From positions 1 to 21,614 of the forward strand of contig JABANN010000554.1 of NCBI GenBank assembly GCA_013115125.1: DNA of 21,614 nt, in the 5' to 3' direction. The translations under genes were made by a program, and so were the position numbers. This document shows, piece after piece, positions 8,394-15,925 of the stretch; within the stretch, counting starts at the first letter, position 1, and the number at the start of each line of letters is the position of its first letter. The notes beneath the pieces were generated by a model. The model searched no databases. It was given only the letters and a program-made list of their open reading frames with translations, and had not been told where the DNA came from. Source of the DNA: Perkinsus olseni (taxonomy: Eukaryota; Perkinsozoa; Perkinsida).

Positions 8394-10942
8394 ATGATCC
8401 TGTATCATGCGTACTTGCTGGGCCTATCCTCCTGCCTTCTACCCGCCGCTCTCGGCTCGCTGTCGTCAGAAGAGCTTTTTTCCCTCGTCCAGCGAGCTCT
8501 GAAGGACTCGAGGGAGCATCAGATGGCTATGCTCAGTGGTCGAGAGCCCAATGCTAGTGCATGGTCTGAGGGATACTGCCGCATGGTGAGGGACTTCCTC
8601 GATGTGGTCGTTCTATCACATGGCAGCAATCACCTGGGAATCTCGTGAGAACCTCTTGAGTCAATATCTACTTGATTCCGGTGTGAATGGGCTTAGTCAT
8701 CCTGTAAATTTTCGGCCGGCTGGGTTGAATCTGTACTGGCTACTACTCCAGCTCCCACTGCTGATTTCCTCAATCTCACGGGCGCCGCAGAGTGCTTGAG
8801 AATCTTGGGAACTCCTCTTCAGAGTTCCCACAACATCGCGACGAGTCTGCACTCTCCGTGCCAGTCGAAAGAAGAGAGAGCACCACGCTCGATCTCGTGG
8901 AGGTTCTCTGTGCTCAGGTGGAAGTAGCCCGTGAACTCTCGGACTACGATGGCGACCAGGGCTGGCAGGGGGGCAGCGCCGTGGCTCTCCGGATGGACGA
9001 GGAAAACGGTGACGATATCGATGCTGTCGAGTTCTTCCAAGCCCGCTCGACCAAGCACAAGCGTCTTGTCTCCAGTAGGCCCCCTTGCCAGCTTCACCGT
9101 GAGATTGCTTCGCTCCGCCCTTCAGTGCCCAACTTTTCTCCCCACGGGTATTTAATGAAAGTGACGGCATCTAAGAAACGTCTGAGTCTCGTCGATTTTG
9201 AATCGGGCTACGGGGAGATCTTCACCCTGACCTTACCCGAGGGTGGAGGAGAGGCAGCAGCCCGCCTCGCCGTTGGGGCCCTCACCCACGCCAGCGGCCA
9301 CATCGTAGCAGCCGTCGGAGGGAAGATAGCGATTCTCTTCATCGAGGTCAAGAGCCCAACCGTGACCGCTGAGGAGAGGAGCCGCTGGCGAAATATCAAT
9401 ATGTCTGCGTTCGTCGACCGGCCCCCGAATGTGACGGTCTGGTCGAGTAGCGTCGTGGACGTGGGTTCGGAAGAAATTATCGATCATCTTCTCGTGATGC
9501 CATCGGGCAGGGCCTCCACAGCCAGCAACACCAGCCGTGTAGTAGCTGGTAGGCCCTTCCACCCCCTCCTCCTCTGTAGTAACCCCTCCGGTGTTCTCAG
9601 CCGCCCAATCCGGGCGCGTTCGGGTGGTTCACCTGCACGGCGACATTCTCTCGACCTCTCCCGTCATGGCTGGACTCATCGGAATCGTGCCGCTTGGCAA
9701 GGCGAGGAGCAGCCACGCGGTCCTCGCCTACGGTGAATTGGGTTGCTGGCCACCAGCCGAAAAGCTGCTGCTTTTCAGGCAGCGACTGGGCCAGGCTTAT
9801 CTCGATCGGTGATGAAGTTAATGACGTGGCCCTGAGCGGCATCGACCAATGGCTCGTAGGCTGCATTCAGCTGCCACACAGTTCCATTGGACTGATAAGG
9901 TTGATCGGCGAATCATGACGATGGCGAGCGGCGACCCCTTGGGGCCGATGGCGACGCTCTTTGCCACCCTCGACGACGGTGGAGTGCTGGCCCTCGGGCT
10001 CAAGAAGCACCGGAAGGGTAAGAGCAAAGACGAAGGTCAGCCGCCATCGTACGCTCTCAGAGGTGAGAGCCTCCAGCTCCTGCTGATCATCTCAGTCGAT
10101 ATTGGCGGGTCAGGTCTGTTCTCCCTCCCGACTTGCAAGCACGGAAAGCCTTTAGTGCGAGCCCTCGAGCCGCATCTTGTTGTCATCGTTTGTGGTCGGG
10201 TCTTGTCGGTGTACGATATAACTGTGGCACGGAAACAGTCGCTACGGGCGGTTCGCCGAGGCAGCTGGGATGACACCACCGTGATGGATGCCGGGCCGCT
10301 ATGGGAGGAGGTGTACCGTGTCACCACAGGCCTACCCACCCCCGCTGATGGTGTCACCGTGTGGAGGAGAGAAGCCGTGTATAGTGAAGTAACGGAGAAA
10401 GTGTCGGGGGAGTTCAATCGGCTGCTGCCTCCTAAGTTTCAGGAGCGTTTACAGGATTGAATCTAACGTCCAAACTCGACTCTGGAAGCGCTTCTCTTGG
10501 AACTTTCAGGATCGTTTTTTCAAGTTGAAACTCAGGAGAGGCAGCAGTCTATTGAACACCGGGATTGATGCTGCAGCTGTCTGGTTGTCAGATAGCCATC
10601 CACAGCGAGGGCAGAGTCCGCGTGTTGGATATTATGATACCCCGAGAGCGAGACCTGACGTTGGAGTCGGAGCAGGCCATGTGGAACTACTTCCGGGCCT
10701 GCCTTGGACTGCTCTGTGCTATTGGAGTCATCACCTACATGTGAGCAGCCGTTTGGTATAAAAATGCCGTCTGTGGGATTCGAACCTGGGTCGCGCGCTA
10801 CCCACCATTCTTACTCCCTGTGCGGTTGTATGTTCCAGCCAGGTACTTCAGTTTGAAGCCCAAGAGGCCGGAATTCTACGAGCCTTCCTATATAGCCCAG
10901 GAGAATCCTCCTCTCCCACCCACCCTTGCCTCTGGCGGGTAG
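8394..10942 (+). CDS. Unrecognised type I membrane protein (signal peptide, large luminal domain, one C-terminal span)
   Basis: Start ATG 8394 opens a hydrophobic N-terminus (YLLGLSSCLLPAALGSL) typical of a signal peptide. Exons I can place by phase: 8394-8644, about 9126-9548, 9601-9732, 9779 onward, and a last pair ending 10740 and 10843-10942 (TAG). Exons between 8645 and 9125, and around 9810-9881 and 10018-10600, have more than one workable splicing. The luminal part is rich in short hydrophobic strands (GHIVAAVGGKIAILFIEV, HGDILSTSPVMAGLIGIVPL, HLVVIVCGRVLSVYDI), reminiscent of a beta-propeller. The protein ends with a membrane span (FRACLGLLCAIGVITYMYF) followed by a short basic, proline-rich cytosolic tail (SLKPKRPEFYEP). 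I do not recognise the family. Secretory-pathway location is inferred only from topology. Confidence 0.65.
10741..10842 (-). repeat. Last intron of the membrane-protein gene, carrying antisense tRNA-like module 8
   Basis: Intron borders are fixed by the methionine codon AT|G between ITY and YFSLKPK. On the minus strand 10758-10812 reads GGTAGCGCGCGACCCAG, then GTTCGAATCCCACAG, then ACGGCATTTTTA. The middle and tail match the module at 15.9 kb at nearly every base. A D-arm-like GGTAGCGCG lies almost directly next to the T-arm, so the anticodon arm appears to be missing. Confidence 0.65.
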
Positions 10943-11287
10943 CTTAACGGTGACGTCCGGAGTGTAAATAGCTGCTATGAATATTCCATCTTCCCATTTT
11001 ATCTCCCTCCCTCACCGCGTTCAGTCCATGATACATGCCTTGGACGCTGTTTCCCATCATGTTGTTTTCTTGTGTTCGGCAGTAAAGGGGAACCGGAAAG
11101 AGAGAATGCTGCGGATGGCGAGCCCGGCCGGCGGAAGATTTGAATTCCCCGGCGGAGTTCACGCCGAGGAGCACTCGGACACCCAACCAAAGCCACCTCC
11201 TGGTCCAGGAGTCCTGGTCGCCCAATGGTACAGCATCCTAGCCTAGGATGACCCATGGGCACCGCAAGAGCGGGGACAACATTCTGA
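10943..11287. other. Intergenic region before the left duplication arm
   Basis: No gene recognised. On the minus strand 11128-11160 there is a weak B-box-like stretch (GGGGAATTCAAATCTTCC) that may be a tenth, degraded tRNA-like module. The stretch ends where similarity to the right arm begins. Confidence 0.4.
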
Positions 11288-11395
11288 GCGCGGTGCCTGG
11301 AAGACATCGCTGCGGTTGTCTTCCTTTCCTTGTCGTGCATTGTGTCAAGCTAAGTCCGCTAGCTACCTCGTCCGCTCGACTACTTCATCACCAAT

Positions 11396-11424
11396 CAAAT
11401 ACATATTGTATTTGTATTAATACA
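11396..11424 (+). promoter_or_regulatory. Two adjacent palindromes upstream of the left phosphorylase start
   Basis: CAAATACA-TAT-TGTATTTG (11396-11414) abuts and overlaps TGTATTAATACA (11413-11424), 20 bases before the ATG at 11444. Both are conserved exactly in the right arm (15747-15775). They could be protein-binding sites or simply AT-rich leader sequence. No experiment-independent evidence of function is visible. Confidence 0.35.
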
Positions 11425-11443
11425 TTTCAAGTGTTATTTCATT

Positions 11444-12193
11444 ATGGTTTACGAAGCTCCTCATCTGAAGATCAAGGAAGGTGACATCAAGCCTGTTGTC
11501 TGCGCTGTTGGCGATCCTGGCCGTGCTAACCTCATTGCCACCAAGTACTGCGATTCTTACAAGGAGCTCGCCTTCAACCGGGAGTATCGTACCTTCAACG
11601 TGAAGTACCAAGGTGCTGAGTTCAGCGTTGTCTCTCACGGTGTTGGTGGACCCGGTGCTGCCATCTGCTTCGAGGAGCTCATCAAGTGCGGTGCCAAGGT
11701 GATCCTGAGACTCGGTACTTGTGGCTCTCTCAAGCCGCAGACCATTGACCAGGGTGATCTTGTTGTGACCACCGGTTCTGGTGCTGAGGATGGTGTATCT
11801 GAGTATCTCGTCCCCAAGGGTTTCCCCGCTGTTGCCGATCCCACCTTGTGCATTGCTATGCGTGATACGGCTAAGTCCCTCGGATATGATAGGGTCTTCC
11901 TCGGTATCACTGTAGCTCAGTCTGTGTTCTATCCCAGTCCTGCTCGTGAGCAGAGCCTCGCTTCTTATGCTGCTGCTGGCGCTATCGGTGCTGAGATGGA
12001 GAACTCCGCTTTGTTCAACGTCGCGTCTATCAGAGGCATCAGGGCTGCTGCCATTTGCACAGTCGATGGCTGCCCGTTGAAGTGGGATGAGGGTGACTAC
12101 GATCCTCATGGCACTAAGGTCGCTGAAGGCAAGGATCGTATGCTCAAGACGGGTATCACTGTCGCCAAGAGGATTGTTCTTGAGAACCTTTAG
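11444..12193 (+). CDS. Purine nucleoside phosphorylase, left copy
   Basis: Phosphorolysis of inosine/guanosine (and possibly uridine) to base plus ribose-1-phosphate, a purine salvage step in the cytosol. Single uninterrupted reading frame of 249 codons, the usual length of the PNP_UDP_1 family's trimeric/hexameric small enzymes. Motifs: GDPGR (23-27, phosphate binding), NREY (45-48), SHGVGGPG (64-71), RLGTCGSL (89-96), EMEN (184-187, ribose binding) and VDGCPLKWDEGD (207-218) with the catalytic aspartate at 208. The VDGCPxKWDEGD and CFEEL blocks resemble the Plasmodium enzyme in particular. Intronless, unlike its neighbours, and strongly biased to C- and T-ending codons, which suggests high expression. 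Residue 99 is Gln here and Glu in the other copy. Its likely promoter elements lie within the duplicated 5' flank. Confidence 0.95.
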   Translation: MVYEAPHLKIKEGDIKPVVCAVGDPGRANLIATKYCDSYKELAFNREYRTFNVKYQGAEFSVVSHGVGGPGAAICFEELIKCGAKVILRLGTCGSLKPQTIDQGDLVVTTGSGAEDGVSEYLVPKGFPAVADPTLCIAMRDTAKSLGYDRVFLGITVAQSVFYPSPAREQSLASYAAAGAIGAEMENSALFNVASIRGIRAAAICTVDGCPLKWDEGDYDPHGTKVAEGKDRMLKTGITVAKRIVLENL

Positions 12194-12718
12194 TAAATTG
12201 GTTTCCTCAACAACTGCCATTCATAATAATAGTAATTGGATGATAATATGATATTAACTGAGTATTAATTTCTGTTCCTGCTCTCCCCAACTTTCTGCTG
12301 TTCCTCCTGTTTAAGGCTCTACTCAGCCTAATAGTCCCTTCGGTGGCTATACAGTGAATAACTTCAACTCTCTTGTCGTGTTAGTCAGTTGGTATGCATG
12401 TGGGATTGTGTGCACCTGTTCGCCGAATTTCCGTGGATGACAAGTGGGGTATGCAAGTGTCTACAGGGTAGATTTTTCGAAGCTTCCGACCTCACTCAGT
12501 CCAGATTCCTGAACCCCACGGTTCTCCCTTTTTCCGAAAATGTGAGAGCCATCCGTGTTACTCGGGCGAACACGAAGTTGGTTTTCACAAGTGTTCAGTA
12601 GTCTTGTAGTACGAGCACTTGGACTTCAAACTCACACACACGAAGTCGGGAAAATTGTCTGCGATTCTCGGAGAGCTGACTCGATAAAAGACGCTCTTCT
12701 ATCGAAGGAGCTCGCTGT

Positions 12719-12778
12719 CGAGGAGGAACAATTCTAGGATGCTCCTCTAAGATTCATCCCTAGAAGAATTGGTCCTCG
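12719..12778. other. Imperfect hairpin of about 60 bases
   Basis: The arm 12719-12741 (CGAGGAGGAACAATTCTAGG start) pairs with 12755-12778 (CATCCCTAGAAGAATTGG start), with small bulges and a 13-base loop. The size resembles small-RNA precursors, but nothing else supports that. Confidence 0.35.
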
Positions 12779-13008
12779 TCACCATAACACGAGTGCGTCG
12801 GCGGCGATCCTCGCGTCGTGTATTCTGCGAGGGCACTTCTTCCTAGTGGGAAGTTCCCACGCTATCCCACAAAATCTCGATGCTGCATTGCACGTCGTGA
12901 ATTAAACCCATATGCAGTAACCATCTAACATTCTCCCCAAGGGTTTCTCAGGGTTTTGGATGCCGTCCTCCAGCACCAGTGAACCCCATAGTGATCCACA
13001 GTAGTCGC

Positions 13009-13420
13009 ATGCCCGATAGAATCACGCAAACTCGGCTGCTGTCTGCGGCAATCGCATTGATCACCATCGTAGTTCTTCTATACCAAGCAGTACACGCACA
13101 AGCTTCTGGAACCCGCTCCGAATATTCGTCAGCCCCATTACAGGAGGAAGGTCATCATCAGCTTGATACACGCCTAGGTGAACTCCTGTGGGAGCATGCA
13201 ATCCTATCACGATGTGGTCCATCAAGGTAGGGCGGAATTACTGCTTCGTACTGGTGCCCGGACTTTTCCTACGGACCGCGGACCAGTACGGACAGAACGA
13301 CGGCCGCCTCCACCCGGCATCCAGCGGATCAAGAGTTTATGGAAGAAGCTCAGGGGATTGTAAGCAGCCGTCACACCCAGAGCATGCTCTTCATGGGACC
13401 CTAGCGCTTCGATGTGCTTA
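13009..13420 (+). CDS. Possible small membrane or secreted protein, unrecognised
   Basis: ATG 13009 opens MPDRITQTR, followed by a hydrophobic segment (LLSAAIALITIVVLLYQAVHA) ending in a signal-peptidase-like AxA site, as in a signal peptide or type II anchor. The frame continues about 74 codons. A second frame (from about 13190, containing ITMWSIKVGRNYCFVLVPG) could be the next exon after a short intron, but I could not fix the junction. No family recognised and the end point is approximate. Confidence 0.3.
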
Positions 13421-13779
13421 GGCTCGAAGCTTAGCGCGGCAGCGGTACGGCACCGGTGGCATCGGACGCGTTGAGGTATCCGCCTCTGGCTAGGTGGGCT
13501 CTCCGATAGCTTGGCACTACTGCATGCGTTTACTCTCAAGATCAGCCCCGTCCTCGGATAGCCACGACGCGGCGGTGATGAGATACCTAAAAATTTCTCT
13601 CGGTGGCACTCATCGGACTCTAGTGGAAGAAGGTTGGCATTAGAAACCGCTGTACCCTCGAGAATGGTAAGCTCTAGGCGGTTGCTTCTGTCGTTGAGGA
13701 CAGTCCGGCGAAAAGGAAGGGCTCCAATATCCGCTCTGTTGGACGCAGGTGATTCATCAGCGATACATCATCGAGCGCA

Positions 13780-14229
13780 TTATACTGATATAAACGCTGG
13801 TCCATACTTCATAGTTAATGTGGACACAGTTGGTAGAACTGCAGAGCCTTCTCTGGCCTGCTCACCTGGTACTCTATGCCCCACCCCGAGAGCTCGGCCC
13901 ACTCGGGTTCCGCCGTGAGGAGGATAGGCATCGGAACTCAGCCTTTGAAACCTCATCATCGGTGTCTCGCCTTCTTCTTCGCCGTTAAAATAGTAGCGCC
14001 GTCGAGAGCAGCCCTGGGGAACCTCGCGATCGGCGTAACTTTGACATCTCCCGAGGACATCAGAGAAAAGCTTGTCAAGGTGAGCGAAGCAGCGGCGGCA
14101 GTAACGGTGACTGACTTCTCCGACCAGGGCGAGCCACCGCATCGCACTGCTGAAGACGTTCCGGGCGCCTTCATAGTGCGCGTGGACAGGAGGATGTACT
14201 CGACTATCTGGCGCCGCCGAACTCGGCAT
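13780..14229 (-). CDS. Candidate minus-strand coding stretch, unrecognised
   Basis: A 149-codon open run whose central part (MRWLALVGEVSHRYCRRC, then FAHLDKLFSDVLGRC) has few A-ending codons, like the definite genes in this window, and several cysteines. A donor-like GTGAGC follows the codons for GHRVP. The plus strand is also open here for 200 codons (13876-14478), so strand is not settled. No family recognised. Confidence 0.25.
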   Translation of the reverse strand: MPSSAAPDSRVHPPVHAHYEGARNVFSSAMRWLALVGEVSHRYCRRCFAHLDKLFSDVLGRCQSYADREVPQGCSRRRYYFNGEEEGETPMMRFQRLSSDAYPPHGGTRVGRALGVGHRVPGEQAREGSAVLPTVSTLTMKYGPAFISV

Positions 14230-14769
14230 CGTCGGGATGGGATTCTAGAGACTGCTGACGAACGAGGAGAATGCGAGGTCCGTAGTCGACCGGAGGCGGC
14301 AAGTTTCTACTCATGGTCATCAGGTCGCGCTCGCAGTGGGGCTCAACGGCCGCCCCTCCTCATTTTCCTCGACGGTTCCTTCGCTGCCATAGAGTGCCCC
14401 AGCGGTGTCCCTCTACGAGACTCCGTACCAGTATATCCGATCATAGAAGAGTCAGCCGAAGCAACTCAGGTAGAGTAATCATCCTCGTCGGTCGTGCCAG
14501 TCGCACTCGTCCGCCTGGACTCATCATTAGGCCTCGCTGATCCCGGATGGTAGAGTGAATATGAATCGCTGTGAAGTCTCGCACGTCGTGGGTTCTCCCC
14601 TCTATGATGAAACCAGCCCAGATACCTGCTGCTCGCGGAACTTGTTAGTCTTAACGTTTGTTGAGATTAGCTTCGGAGTGGGAGTCTTGAAATACACTCA
14701 GGTAAAATATACTCGAGCGGTCAGATACCGATATGGTCCAATCCGCATCACGTCGGCACTCCTTTGGAC

Positions 14770-15883
14770 CCCACATGCATACCAACTGACTAACACAACG
14801 AGAGAGTTGAAGTTATTCACTGTATAGCCACCGAAGGGACTATTAGGCTGAGTAGAGCCTTTAACAGGAGGAACAGCAGAAAGTTGGGGAGAGCAGGAAC
14901 AGAAATTAATACTCAGTTAATATCATATTATCCAATTACTATTATTATGAATGGCAGTTGTTGAGGAAACCAATTTACTAAAGGTTCTCAAGAACAATCC
15001 TCTTGGCGACAGTGATACCCGTCTTGAGCATACGATCCTTGCCTTCAGCGACCTTAGTGCCATGAGGATCGTAGTCACCCTCATCCCACTTCAACGGGCA
15101 GCCATCGACTGTGCAAATGGCAGCAGCCCTGATGCCTCTGATAGACGCGACGTTGAACAAAGCGGAGTTCTCCATCTCAGCACCGATAGCGCCAGCAGCA
15201 GCATAAGAAGCGAGGCTCTGCTCACGAGCAGGACTGGGATAGAACACAGACTGAGCTACAGTGATACCGAGGAAGACCCTATCATATCCGAGGGACTTAG
15301 CCGTATCACGCATAGCAATGCACAAAGTGGGATCGGCAACAGCGGGGAAACCCTTGGGGACGAGATACTCAGACACACCATCCTCAGCACCAGAACCAGT
15401 GGTCACAACAAGATCACCCTGGTCAATGGTCTCCGGCTTGAGAGAGCCACAAGTGCCGAGTCTCAGGATCACCTTGGCACCGCACTTGATGAGCTCCTCG
15501 AAGCAGATGGCAGCACCGGGTCCACCAACACCGTGAGAGACAACGCTGAACTCAGCACCTTGGTACTTCACGTTGAAGGTACGATACTCGCGGTTGAAGG
15601 CAAGCTCCTTGTAAGAATCGCAGTACTTGGTGGCAATGAGGTTAGCACGGCCAGGATCGCCAACAGCGCAGACAACAGGCTTGATGTCACCTTCCTTGAT
15701 CTTCAGATGAGGAGCTTCGTAAACCATAATGAAATAACACTTGAAATGTATTAATACAAATACAATATGTATTTGATTGGTGGTGAAGTAGTCGAGCGGA
15801 CGAGGTAGCTAGCGGACTTAGCTTGACACAATGCACGACAAGGAAAGGAAGACAACCGCAGCGATGTCTTCCAAGCACCGCGC
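14770..15883 (-). repeat. Right arm of the 1.1-kb inverted duplication
   Basis: Reverse complement of the left arm. Its outer edge (15883) is followed within a few bases by a tRNA-like module, and its inner edge diverges at 14770. Identity is about 98-99 percent by eye in coding and flanking parts alike, indicating a recent event or ongoing gene conversion. Confidence 0.95.
14978..15727 (-). CDS. Purine nucleoside phosphorylase, right copy
   Basis: Same 249-codon enzyme as the left copy, on the opposite strand. All phosphate-, ribose- and base-binding motifs are intact. By eye about eight codon differences separate the copies. Only one changes the protein (Gln99 to Glu, after SLKP) and the rest are synonymous, so both copies appear to be under purifying selection or kept alike by conversion. 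The two genes converge on the spacer between them. Confidence 0.95.
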   Translation of the reverse strand: MVYEAPHLKIKEGDIKPVVCAVGDPGRANLIATKYCDSYKELAFNREYRTFNVKYQGAEFSVVSHGVGGPGAAICFEELIKCGAKVILRLGTCGSLKPETIDQGDLVVTTGSGAEDGVSEYLVPKGFPAVADPTLCIAMRDTAKSLGYDRVFLGITVAQSVFYPSPAREQSLASYAAAGAIGAEMENSALFNVASIRGIRAAAICTVDGCPLKWDEGDYDPHGTKVAEGKDRMLKTGITVAKRIVLENL

Positions 15884-15925
15884 ATTGGATAACACACGGG
15901 TTCGAACCCCACAGGCGGCATTTTT
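15882..15925 (+). repeat. tRNA-like module 9, at the edge of the right duplication arm
   Basis: A D-arm-like ATTGGATAACACACGG runs directly into GTTCGAACCCCACAG, then GCGGCATTTTTAA. It is almost identical to module 8 from the T-arm to the T-run. No anticodon arm lies between, so it is not a working tRNA gene. It could still act as a pol III promoter. Confidence 0.6.

Larger units (their letters stand above)
11288..12404 (+). repeat. Left arm of a 1.1-kb inverted duplication
   Basis: It matches the reverse complement of 14770-15883 from GCGCGGTGC (11288) to GCATGTGGG (12404). By eye I count roughly a dozen substitutions and one 3-base indel (GATGATAAT against GATAAT). The arm contains 156 bases of 5' flank, the whole purine nucleoside phosphorylase gene and about 210 bases of 3' flank, so this is a DNA segment duplication and not a retrocopy. 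Confidence 0.95.
12405..14769. other. Spacer between the duplication arms
   Basis: 2.4 kb with no recognised family. Two candidate coding stretches are listed separately. An imperfect hairpin lies at 12719-12778. The rest, including 12780-13000 and 14480-14769, shows nothing I can support. Confidence 0.5.

Noticed and set aside
8697-9170. 157-codon minus-strand open frame rich in arginine and proline
   Set aside because: Its composition is typical of a shadow frame, and the plus strand has phase-consistent exons with better codon choice here.
11417-12220. A 267-codon open frame antisense to the left phosphorylase gene, mirrored at 14951-15754
   Set aside because: It is a shadow of the strongly biased codons of the real gene. 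Most silent differences between the two copies change this frame's residues, so it is not under selection.
13222-14229. Retroelement or virus-like remnant in the duplication spacer
   Set aside because: I considered it because of cysteine-rich and basic open runs, but no polymerase, integrase, protease or capsid motif and no terminal repeats are visible.
11444-15727. Phosphorylase copies as a processed retrocopy pair
   Set aside because: Flanking 5' and 3' DNA is duplicated along with the coding sequence and there is no poly(A) tract at either edge.
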